Source: Methanosarcina sp. DH2 (GTDB lineage Archaea; Halobacteriota; Methanosarcinia; Methanosarcinales; Methanosarcinaceae). Taken from it: DNA of 64,000 bases. The stretch spans positions 71,623 to 135,622 of the forward strand of contig NZ_WJBI01000005.1 of assembly GCF_020804225.1 (NCBI RefSeq), written 5' to 3'. Each line of letters begins with the position of its first letter. Positions within the stretch are counted from its first letter, which is position 1. Positions 56,591 through 64,000 of this stretch are shown here, one piece after another. The notes under the pieces were generated by a model. That model ran no database searches, was not told the origin of the DNA, and worked only from the letters and a program-made list of their open reading frames with translations. A program made the translations under genes and the position numbers.

Positions 56591-57160
56591 TTGAAAAAAT
56601 ATTCTTTTCTTATTTTGTTTGTTTTGCTGGCTTCAATGCTGTGTATAGGATGTACAGGCTCAGGTAATGAAAAATCGTTAGATCAAGTGCAAAACACTTC
56701 GACCTCTTCTATAAATAAGGCAACTCCTTCTCAAAATTCCGAGTCGTCTTTTAAGATTTATAATATCGGCAAAACAGCTACAGATGGACTGACAAAAATA
56801 ACAGTCAATGGAGAAAGATATACAAACTCAATCAATGAAATCCCTGATGAGGTTGTAGAGGCAGGAAACGAATCTCAATTTTTAATTCTTAATATCACTC
56901 TTGAAAATATAAGCCCTAACCGCACAAGAACCTATGCTATTATGCAATATAAGATATTGAGTCCTGATGGATCAACATATGAATGTGATTATGACGCAAG
57001 TGAAGCATTATCAAAAGCAATTGATGTGGCACATGTAACACCTGGTAATATGCGCCGTGGAGAACTCGCATTTGCAGTTCCAAACAATAGTACAGGATTA
57101 CAATTTGAATTCATCTATGATCCTCTAAACAGCGCTGATGCGGTTGTTTTTAATCTCTGA
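56591..57160 (+). CDS. DUF4352-type lipoprotein
   Basis: A 189-residue lipoprotein. Signal peptide with the lipobox SMLCIGC (Cys21), a Ser/Thr/Asn-rich linker to about residue 55, then a DUF4352-like beta domain: FLILNITLENISPNRTRTYA, YKILSPDGSTYECDYDASEA and GELAFAVPNNSTGLQFEFIY, the common telokin-like fold of secreted proteins. The start is TTG at 56591, preceded by GAGGTGG at good spacing. Ligand unknown. Confidence 0.82.
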   Translation: MKKYSFLILFVLLASMLCIGCTGSGNEKSLDQVQNTSTSSINKATPSQNSESSFKIYNIGKTATDGLTKITVNGERYTNSINEIPDEVVEAGNESQFLILNITLENISPNRTRTYAIMQYKILSPDGSTYECDYDASEALSKAIDVAHVTPGNMRRGELAFAVPNNSTGLQFEFIYDPLNSADAVVFNL

Positions 57161-57295
57161 TTCAAAAAGCCATCCTGGTAAGAGTTCCTCTTTTCGGGAT
57201 GCTTTTATAATCATTTGAAGGGCTTCATATCTGGCCTATAGCTTGGGCCTGCCAAGAAAAGATAGCCTTTTGAGAGATTCCATTAAATTTGATTT

Positions 57296-57574
57296 ATGAA
57301 CGAAAAAGAAGAACTTAAGGCTAAAGCTCGGGAGCGTATAAAATTAATTGACAGTCATATAGTTTGTTTGAAAATTGAACGCTGTTATTGGGAGAAAGTT
57401 CTCACGGGAGATAAATGTGAAATAACGGAACGTTTGCAGCCCGAAGATTTGAAATTAATAAAGCAGTTGTATGAGAATCACAAAGAGATAATCGAGCATC
57501 ATATTAAATTCGAAAATGGACTAGATCAGACTGCTGCTTTTATTGTAAAAATGATTGCTTTAGGAGAAATTTAA
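57296..57574 (+). CDS. Small helical hypothetical protein
   Basis: A 92-residue, strongly charged, helical protein (MNEKEELKAKARERIKLIDS, EDLKLIKQLYENHKEIIEHH) with coiled-coil character and two Cys in the first half. ATG at 57296; the ribosome site is weak. No family recognised. Confidence 0.5.
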   Translation: MNEKEELKAKARERIKLIDSHIVCLKIERCYWEKVLTGDKCEITERLQPEDLKLIKQLYENHKEIIEHHIKFENGLDQTAAFIVKMIALGEI

Positions 57575-57790
57575 ACATGAACGCCTACTTTTATATGGCC
57601 TTATTTATAACTGCTGTGTTTTTTTAATCAATTTTTTCTGTTAGAGTTTGCAGTAAACGATGGAAACGTGAGTATTCTTAAGGTACGTGGAATAACTGAG
57701 TTAAAAAAGCATATTATGAAGAAAATAAGATAAATAATACAGTTTACGTTATTACAAAAATTCAACATTAAACAATCTTCTTCTACTATG

Positions 57791-59650
57791 TCAGTCCCGT
57801 TTATGTTGTAAATATTCTTCAAATCCGAAGTAGAAATCTTGGAAAGGTTTGATATAATCTGTAATGTCTTCAAATTTATCCCGTCGTTTATCATTAGCGA
57901 GAGTAAAAAATGACGTTTCTTTTCGAATATATTCACTCTCAAAAATAGACCTTATATCAGAGTTCTTTGAATGTTTAATTTGAGAAACTATCTTCTCAGT
58001 AACCCAATCGGGGTAATTTTTCATGATATAAGCACCGATGATCCATAAGTATATCAAAGAACGCTCGAACGTTTTGCCATACTTAAATGTATAAATGTAT
58101 TTTTTTCTATCCTTATAATAAATCGGTAATACTTTCACACATTCTGGTTCACTTTTATGCTCCTTTCCAAAAGCGTTTATACTATAAGATCGGCGAATTA
58201 AAAGTACCTGTTTTTTTTCTTCATTAAGCTCAAAGTTGTAATTAATGCTTGAATCCCCTCTGTTAAGAATTAAAGTTTTGCCATCATCTGCCATTTCCAT
58301 ATTATAAACTGTATATAGCATTCGCGTATGCTCTTTGAAAAACTTATTTATTTTATCTAAGTCTTTTTTTTGGTAATAAAAACCTTTAATATCGTCCCAA
58401 CAGAATAAGGGTTCCCTGTTTTCAGTTGATTTTTCAGCTATTTCTAATAACATTTGAGCTAAAGTAGGACTTTCCTGGTTACTCCAATCTCCTTCTATTA
58501 GGCTCAATTGATTAGGGAGAACCATACGTAAATCGTGAGATATAGTTTTCAAGAAAGTAGTCCTAATCTTCTGAATATACATATATCCAATATTAAATAG
58601 AATTTCACACGAAACACATACATTCGATTCATCAGAGTTTTTATCGATACTACCAACACAAAGTTCTCTAAACCCGTTTGTGATATTCCAAGCAATTGGA
58701 TATTCGGGCAGACCAATATAATGATGCATTACAGGCCAAGGAACTGCATAATAACCGATATTCGTTTTTCGATCCATTGCTAGAAGACCTAAACTTTCCA
58801 ATTCAATAATAGCTTTTATAGTTGATTTTTCTAAATTGTTCTCAATACTAAGATTAGCCAGATTCCTGATGCAAGTTGTAATGTCCATAACTTCATCTGG
58901 TAGTGCTTCTTTCAGTGCACTACGGCCTAATTCGCCTAATCTAGAAATGTTATCTGAAGAAACCACATCTTTTCCAGAATAAATTGCATCTTTTGCCTCG
59001 CTATATAATTTTGAGATACCCCCTTCATATTTCGCGATTCTATTAATTTTAATAGTGAATGGTATTATTCCTAGAACGCAGAAAACTGCTAAGGTTAAAT
59101 CTAATGCTAATAAGTCTATGTTTCCAATAGAAGACAAATTAATTGAATGTATACCTATTTTCAGTTGTAGTAAAGGTAAATTGGTACCAATTTTTTCCAA
59201 AAATGAAAGCAAATTGATTGAATATATCCCTGTTATCAATTGCCATATAGGAAAAATTATACCTACAGAAAATAGGATAATGTACCTCTTTGTCCATTTA
59301 TCCATTACTTTATCTAGTGCTGTAAATATCCCCATAGTTTGAGCACCAAAAATAGAAATTGTAAATGCAAGGGCAAAAAATGCTGCAAGGCCTTGGGAAA
59401 TAGAACTGAGAAAATATTGAATGTTACTTATATTATTTTCATATGAATTTGAATACAAATGAGTCAGATAACCCACCAATAGAGCACAAATAATACAAGC
59501 AGCTACCCAGCGAGAAACATTACTGCGTAGTTCTTTTCGTATTTCCCGCCTAAGATCTATCAAGTAACCTTCTATTTTCTGTAGAGGATCTACTATCAAG
59601 AACTTAATAACTTTTAATATAATTTTTGCTGAAGATTCTAAAATATCCAA
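57791..59650 (-). CDS. Large membrane protein with cytoplasmic domain, unknown
   Basis: A 619-residue protein in the AT-rich island. N-terminal amphipathic helix, then four or five spans (WVAACIICALLVGYLTHLYS, FLSSISQGLAAFFALAFTIS, YIILFSVGIIFPIWQLITGI, ALDLTLAVFCVLGIIPFTIK), followed by about 410 soluble residues. The membrane part holds an internal repeat: LITGIYSINLLS against LKIGIHSINLSS, each followed by a Leu-rich loop. The soluble part has no motif I know. DUF2254-like layout comes to mind without firm support. ATG at 59648-59650. It may be an effector of a defence or envelope-stress system, which is speculation. Confidence 0.65.
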   Translation of the reverse strand: MDILESSAKIILKVIKFLIVDPLQKIEGYLIDLRREIRKELRSNVSRWVAACIICALLVGYLTHLYSNSYENNISNIQYFLSSISQGLAAFFALAFTISIFGAQTMGIFTALDKVMDKWTKRYIILFSVGIIFPIWQLITGIYSINLLSFLEKIGTNLPLLQLKIGIHSINLSSIGNIDLLALDLTLAVFCVLGIIPFTIKINRIAKYEGGISKLYSEAKDAIYSGKDVVSSDNISRLGELGRSALKEALPDEVMDITTCIRNLANLSIENNLEKSTIKAIIELESLGLLAMDRKTNIGYYAVPWPVMHHYIGLPEYPIAWNITNGFRELCVGSIDKNSDESNVCVSCEILFNIGYMYIQKIRTTFLKTISHDLRMVLPNQLSLIEGDWSNQESPTLAQMLLEIAEKSTENREPLFCWDDIKGFYYQKKDLDKINKFFKEHTRMLYTVYNMEMADDGKTLILNRGDSSINYNFELNEEKKQVLLIRRSYSINAFGKEHKSEPECVKVLPIYYKDRKKYIYTFKYGKTFERSLIYLWIIGAYIMKNYPDWVTEKIVSQIKHSKNSDIRSIFESEYIRKETSFFTLANDKRRDKFEDITDYIKPFQDFYFGFEEYLQHKRD

Positions 59651-59706
59651 TATAAGATTTATTAAGAACCCTATAATTTCCCTAAAAATGTTTCGATCAA
59701 TCGTAT

Positions 59707-60030
59707 CTATAGCCTATCCCGAAAGTTAGTATTGTATGTTGAAAAGTCGTAGGTATATAATATTAGAGTATTTGTTTCGATTCGAAAGGCTCCTAAAAAA
59801 TGCAAATCATAATTTCCGTTACTTAAACTTTTTACTAGCTTTCCCATCACAGTTACCCTTGGCACCAAGACATCCACTAGGTTATTCTCGGTGGCTTCAG
59901 GTAAAAGGTTCATATTCAATTTGCTGTTTTTCCTGTATTAGGCTTTAAGAATGTACAGCTCTTGCTTTTGTATGACTCCATTTAACTGGCTTGCTTGTCC
60001 CTCATAGCCAGCTGTTCAAAAATGCCTGTA
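59707..60030 (-). pseudogene. Coiled-coil gene remnant, copy A
   Basis: Leftward pieces read TGIFEQLAMRDKQAS, then LIQEKQQIEYEPFT/NMNLLPEATENNLVDVL in adjacent frames. The same series occurs at 60835-61030 (copy B) as LYEQLHTKNSQIE, LNENMHEQAVPIQSLIQENS and LNMKLLPEITTNKN. Both look like the C-terminal coiled coil of one protein family with frame breaks. Copy A ends immediately upstream of the cas1 remnant's stop. Confidence 0.5.
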
Positions 60031-60048
60031 AATAAATCACTTTAGAGA

Positions 60049-60438
60049 TTAGATTAACCCATTAGAAACCAAGTTTTCCCAAGCCTTAACCCTCTCCAAA
60101 ACATGACTGTTAAGGGTAAAATGCTTGTCACTCTTGGCGTTTTGCTTCATGTAATGTAGAGTCCCCTTAGAAAACCCTAACTTTTTCCAATCTGAATAGG
60201 AAATATTCAGGATTTTTTGCCTGATTTCATAGGAATCAACCCTCTGCCCCCCAAACTCGGGGAGAACAAAATCAAGTTCTTTTGTTTTCCCTGCCAATGG
60301 GCTAACCCCCTAACCTTTAAGAGAAGGGTAAGCCTTCAAGAAATCTGTTTCTCCCCATAACCCACGGTCCCATCAGTTAGAAAACTCATTAACTATTTCC
60401 TTGGCCCCTGATTCCTTTAACCTCGTATTCTCATGGAA
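60049..60438 (-). pseudogene. cas1 C-terminal remnant (CRISPR integrase), copy 2
   Basis: A single leftward frame gives HENTRLKESGAKEIVNEFSN, stop, FLKAYPSLKG, stop, LAGKTKELDFVLPEFGGQRV, DSYEIRQKILNISYSDWKKL, GFSKGTLHYMKQNAKSDKHF and TLNSHVLERVKAWENLV to the stop at 60049. The last three pieces are the characteristic Cas1 C terminus of methanosarcinal and related archaea. Two in-frame stops and loss of the whole N-terminal half and metal site make it non-functional. The open part from 60297 starts only with TTG. No CRISPR repeat array is in the window. Confidence 0.78.
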
Positions 60439-60632
60439 AAACTGGAGACTTATTAAAAGATGGGTTCTTCTGAGTTTCAATGGAAGAATAGAAACTGTTA
60501 TTTATGGTTACTGTAATTTTGTAGACAAGACAAATGTCCACTTATCCTCTACGAATTTATCTCATTAAAGGAAACCTGGAAAGTTGAGGTCAATGGAATA
60601 ATGTCTTAAGTAAATATTATTGAGGTTATATT
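60439..60632. other. Short intergenic region
   Basis: Nothing recognised beyond the ribosome site GAGG at 60622-60625 for the small gene that follows. Confidence 0.4.
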
Positions 60633-60809
60633 ATGAGCATGAAAAAAGACTGTATCCATTATATGATTATTCTAAAGCCTGATTACGAACCTGGAAGTCA
60701 AGAGGTTCAGGATAATACTGAACAACCAGCTTGCCGAAGGGAAAAATTTTTAGCAGACTCTTGTCCTCCGAATTGCGAGTTGTATGAACGTTTTGTTTTG
60801 TACGAGTGA
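60633..60809 (+). CDS. 58-residue Cys-rich small protein
   Basis: ATG at 60633 with GAGG seven bases upstream. The product (MSMKKDCIHYMIILKPDYEP, ACRREKFLADSCPPNCELYE) has four cysteines, the last three as Cys-x11-Cys-x3-Cys, suggesting a small zinc-binding or disulfide protein. It has no membrane span. The frame is intact within a region otherwise full of broken genes, which hints that it is still used. Family not recognised. Confidence 0.65.
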   Translation: MSMKKDCIHYMIILKPDYEPGSQEVQDNTEQPACRREKFLADSCPPNCELYERFVLYE

Positions 60810-60834
60810 TAAAGCAATACTGTTGGCTTTTTAA

Positions 60835-61030
60835 AATTTACCAAAACTTCCGCCATTGTTTTTATTCGTGGTAATTTCAGGCAATAGCTTCATGTTCAAT
60901 TTACTATTTTCCTGAATTAAGCTCTGAATAGGGACTGCTTGTTCATGCATATTTTCATTTAACTTTTCTATATGGTTATCTCTATCTGGCTATTCTTAGT
61001 GTGCAACTGTTCGTAAAGTGCCTGTATTTG
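60835..61030 (-). pseudogene. Coiled-coil gene remnant, copy B
   Basis: Leftward: LYEQLHTKNSQIE, then after a frame change NHIEKLNENMHEQAV and IQSLIQENSKLNMKLLPEIT to the TAA at about 60833. It is better preserved than copy A at 59707-60030 and is related to it over about 150 bases. The heptad pattern indicates a coiled-coil C terminus, as in phage regulators or plasmid proteins; no N-terminal domain remains. Confidence 0.5.
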
Positions 61031-61988
61031 AATTTTCAGAAATTATAGGCTTTCATAAATGTAAAAGTTTATTATTTCTGACATTTTGTTTCAAATCTTA
61101 TTTTTCTTCGACCTAATACCCCAAAAAAGACAGAAAACGAGTCAAGAAGTCGATTGACGCAAAGTTACGCCGAATTACTATAGTGATTTGTGGTGGCTGG
61201 TATTGGTTTGAAGGGCTTTCATATATCGCGAGTAATAAGACAGAAGAATCTAAGAGTAATACAGGCGGAAAAAGAAGCATTACGTATTCTTTTCTAAAAG
61301 CTTTGCCTGAAAAGAGATTGTTGAGCGGTTAGAGAGGAATATGGGGAGTATTTTGGGGATAAAAATTGATACCATTTGGGGGGCTGGTATGTTTGCTCGT
61401 AGAGGGTGGATAAAACCCAGAAAGTTAGCCGCTCAACAAATATAATTTTGCTGCTAAGTATTTATGTCTTATGAATTTATCTTACTTATCTAAGGTTACT
61501 AAATTCAAGCCTCAAAGCATATAAATACCGCAAAATTTCGACATAGTTTGAGGTGAAATCCTGAAAAACGAGGAGCGATTTTTAAAAATTAGATATCATT
61601 AAAACCTGCGGAACGCAAGGATTTTTTCAATCGTTTATTTATATTCTGTTTTAATAACAGGTGCTGTTTCATTTTTGACTGCTGCCAGACCTGTAAAAGT
61701 GCTACAGATCAGGACAGGCATGATTTACCTGACCCCGGGATTCATAAAAAGCTTCCGGAATCTCCCTGATTTCCTTTCTGCATAAATGTAACGCCAAAAC
61801 AAAAGGAAATATATACTCATGAGTATTACGGACAATCCAGTGTAGGGAGAAATTTTAAAACTAATAAAGTTTGATCTATCAATAAAAATGCTATTCAAAG
61901 AAAATTAAGTGAAAATATTACAACTTATCAAATATTTAGTGATAATGTATGCATGGAAAGCCAGGCACACATAACTGGAGGATTTAAA
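61031..61988. other. Gene-poor region with a remnant at 61310-61440
   Basis: No intact gene. The segment 61310-61440 is the second copy of the YGEY-type remnant (see 53500-53615). The end, 61975-61988, is the ribosome site of the next gene. Confidence 0.45.
61310..61440 (+). pseudogene. Remnant related to the fragment at 53500
   Basis: Reads REEYGEYFGDKN and then GAGMFARRGWIKPRKLAAQQ in shifting frames with stops. It shares block order and several residues with 53500-53615, 7.8 kb away in the same orientation. Unknown family. Confidence 0.45.
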
Positions 61989-62717
61989 TTGAGATATTCA
62001 TTTCAGAGGAAGTTCCTTTTTATGATAATCCTGTTTTGTGCAGTCTCAGGAATTTTAATGAGTCCTGCATCTGCAAATGTGAAAGAATGGCAATTATCTC
62101 CGGCTTCTCCCAGTATAGGAGACAAGGTTACGATTTCCGGGACTGCAGAAAAGAATGATATTATAGATGTATCGATTTTGCATGAAGAAATGGTTCCTGT
62201 ATCAGGAAAAAATTACATTTATCAGATAAACAAACTGACGATTCCAGAGTCCGTATCCGGCAATAAGAATTTCTTCGAAGTCAGTGCCACTGGTGAAAAC
62301 GGTATTGTAGTCAAGGACATGCATATACGAGTTAAGAAATTTAAATGGATTTCCAGGCACACTAATGCCAAAGATGGCACTGCTACAATTTCTCAATCAA
62401 ATGTCCCGTCGTGGATGAGTTATTTTGTAAAAATCGACGGAGACGTTGTCTCCAAAAAAGAAGCATCTGAAAAAAACAAGGACAAAAGTAATTCAAACAA
62501 TGGGCAGGTAAAACTTACATTCGAAACTTCTTACGAAGCTGCAAAAGCTGACTTAAAGGGAAATTTCATTTGCAGCTATGATACAGACTCACTTCCTGCG
62601 GGCGATTACACAATAACTGTAGGAGGCATTGCAAAAGAGTTTACCCTTAATCCCGAAAAAGGAAAAGAGCTTCAAGAAAAAGAACTTAAAGTAAAAAAGA
62701 AGGTAAAAGGGCTTTAA
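61989..62717 (+). CDS. Secreted beta-sandwich protein
   Basis: A 242-residue exported protein. The start is TTG at 61989, seven bases after GGAGG (61977-61981); the frame is open from 61953 but that start has no ribosome site. Signal peptide with a long hydrophobic core (FLFMIILFCAVSGILMSPAS, cut after Ala-Ser-Ala), then Ig-like beta sequence (WQLSPASPSIGDKVTISGTA, FFEVSATGENGIVVKDMHIR), and a second unit (DSLPAGDYTITVGGIAKEF) before a Lys-rich end. No anchor motif, so it may be shed or bound by charge. Function unknown. Confidence 0.8.
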   Translation: MRYSFQRKFLFMIILFCAVSGILMSPASANVKEWQLSPASPSIGDKVTISGTAEKNDIIDVSILHEEMVPVSGKNYIYQINKLTIPESVSGNKNFFEVSATGENGIVVKDMHIRVKKFKWISRHTNAKDGTATISQSNVPSWMSYFVKIDGDVVSKKEASEKNKDKSNSNNGQVKLTFETSYEAAKADLKGNFICSYDTDSLPAGDYTITVGGIAKEFTLNPEKGKELQEKELKVKKKVKGL

Positions 62718-62816
62718 GGTAACTTTCCTGATGATTGCTTATTAATGCTTAACGCATAAGCGAAAAACAGGATGAAAAAGAAAAAAGAGTATGCAGCTCA
62801 ATAAAAATATCTGATC

Positions 62817-62920
62817 CCATGGAAGTATCTTTTACTTCCATGGAGCTATCTTTTACTTCCATGGAGCTATCTTTTACTTCCATGGGGCTTCTTTTACTTC
62901 CATGAAGCTATCTTTTACTT
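62817..62920. repeat. Five 21 bp tandem repeats
   Basis: CCATGGAGCTATCTTTTACT is the core of a 21 bp unit present five times (62817, 62838, 62859, 62880, 62900; the fourth is 20 bp). Each unit can form small stems between TGGAAG/CTTCCA parts. No spacers. It lies between two converging genes. Confidence 0.9.
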
Positions 62921-62999
62921 CCTGCATCAGCTTAAATTAACAGTTAAATTAACAGCCATATCAAATTAATATTGATACCTGTACAGAGCCTTTTTTCTT

Positions 63000-64000
63000 T
63001 TACCTGACTGAAAACTTCACTTCAACTCCTGGGAAACCTGTAATCGGGAGCCTTTGAGAAGAAAGCAAATAGCCATCTTCAATGCTTGATACTCTGAACT
63101 TTATATCAACGATTTTTCCTTGAGACCTGATTTTTACAGTGCCTCCCTTTACAAGCCCCAGCCTCCTGATCATACGCAGGTTCAGTTCGACAAAATCGTT
63201 CTCATCTTCAAGCCCGTGCCACATGAAAGGGGAAAGAGAATAAACGAGCGAAGCTGAGATCGAAGCTGAAGAATATTCTTGGAGGGATTCAGAAAGGAAT
63301 ATGGAGCAGGATTTCTGACCGGGTTCGTATTTTGAACATGGAGCTTCAGTTTCAACCGGCCCGGAGCAGGGTTCAGCAGGAGCCCGGAAGGCAAACTCAC
63401 CTGCTTTCTTCAATCCGAAGTCTTCAAACACCTCTTTCCGGGCCGATTCGAAATCGAGCTGTTTTCCGAAAGCTGCCGCCAGGCTGGAAAGGGCATCGAA
63501 ACTTAGAGTAGAGTCTCCACCTATTGAAAGTAGCCTTCCTTCCGCATTGAGTACTGTACCCTGTTTGCGGTAAAATGGTTCGGATGCGATCACTATGTCA
63601 GCAAGCCTGGAAAGCTCCCCCCGACTTGAAGTCTGGACTATCAGGGAATCCAGTTTCGAGAGAGCCCTTACTGCAGCCTCCCGGTCAGGAGTAAGTTCGA
63701 GAAAATCGGATTCCAGGCAGAAGAGGGTCTTTATTTTTCCGGAATCGATGCCCTCAAGCAGCTTTTCCAGTGTACACTGCTTTGTGTTCGCTGTAAGCAG
63801 CCCTGCACCTGCAGAATTTGCAAAGGGCTTGAGGATGAGGGTTTTTGAACCGGAAACCTCTGCAAGTTCCAGGACTGCTTTTATGTGCTCAGGGTCCGAG
63901 TAAGGATGAATATCGGCTACAAGCACGGAATCCTGTGAAGGAAACAGGAATTTCCCGTATTCTCCTGGTTTCAGGCAGAACTGCTCGTCAGCAACAGGCA
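63000..64000 (-). CDS. Molybdopterin oxidoreductase-like protein (NuoG-like), C-terminal part
   Basis: The last 333 codons of a leftward gene that continues past the right edge. It shows the molybdopterin oxidoreductase tail: LFCLESDFLEL, LIVQTSSRGELSRLADIVIA and SEPFYRKQGTVLNAEGRLLS, as in NuoG and formate dehydrogenase-like chains, then a variable, Cys-containing linker (CSGPVETEAPCSKYEPGQKS) and a molydopterin-dinucleotide-binding-like end (NLRMIRRLGLVKGGTVKIRS). Stop TAA at 63000-63002. Which complex it belongs to depends on the missing N terminus, where iron-sulfur cysteines would be. Confidence 0.75.
   Translation of the reverse strand, partial: PVADEQFCLKPGEYGKFLFPSQDSVLVADIHPYSDPEHIKAVLELAEVSGSKTLILKPFANSAGAGLLTANTKQCTLEKLLEGIDSGKIKTLFCLESDFLELTPDREAAVRALSKLDSLIVQTSSRGELSRLADIVIASEPFYRKQGTVLNAEGRLLSIGGDSTLSFDALSSLAAAFGKQLDFESARKEVFEDFGLKKAGEFAFRAPAEPCSGPVETEAPCSKYEPGQKSCSIFLSESLQEYSSASISASLVYSLSPFMWHGLEDENDFVELNLRMIRRLGLVKGGTVKIRSQGKIVDIKFRVSSIEDGYLLSSQRLPITGFPGVEVKFSVR

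Overview
The window looks like a chromosomal segment of a Methanosarcina-type methanogenic archaeon. The reasons are an archaeal thermosome subunit, an archaeal-type aspartyl-tRNA synthetase, aTrm56, AMP phosphorylase, cobyric acid synthase, and PGF-CTERM surface proteins with tandem Methanosarcina S-layer domains. Long AT-rich intergenic regions full of short tandem repeats and decayed genes fit the same group. The species cannot be fixed from sequence alone.

Layout. 1-10.6 kb: a cut-off secreted protein, a flavin reductase family protein, then a complete bacterial-type excision repair set read leftward (uvrA, uvrC, uvrB). A 2 kb gene-poor gap follows, holding a broken DUF1801 gene and a scrap of cas1. 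10.7-15.5 kb: one giant S-layer/PKD surface protein. 16-21.8 kb: a 117 bp MITE-like element, a DEAD-box helicase, a GNAT acetyltransferase, a decayed carbon-starvation (cstA) gene and a BASS-type symporter. 22-29.7 kb: an S4/methyltransferase protein overlapping a DUF2119-like metallo-hydrolase, a transglutaminase-like membrane protein, then housekeeping genes (thermosome, rpiA, aspS). 30-38.4 kb: accessory stretch with a frameshifted gene, a blue copper lipoprotein, a phosphoesterase apparently using ATT as start, a decayed MazF/PemK toxin gene, a phosphoribosyltransferase, and three paralogous 27-residue membrane peptide genes followed by a helical-repeat protein. 38.5-46 kb: UPF0210 and ACT-domain pair, shikimate kinase-like protein, aTrm56, AMP phosphorylase, DMT transporter. 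46-53.3 kb: small membrane proteins, an FtsX-like permease next to a PGF-CTERM secreted protein, and cobQ. 53.3-61.9 kb: an AT-rich island with two large unknown membrane proteins, a DUF4352 lipoprotein, a small Cys protein and several gene remnants including a second cas1 fragment. 62-64 kb: a secreted protein and the C-terminal part of a molybdopterin oxidoreductase-like (NuoG-like) protein running off the edge.

The most interesting items are the family of three 27-residue single-span membrane peptides (36.38-37.34 kb), too short for usual gene calling but clearly under protein-level selection; two independent cas1 remnants with no CRISPR array in the window; and several pseudogenes whose disabling changes can be read directly, including one interrupted by an expansion of a 13 bp repeat.
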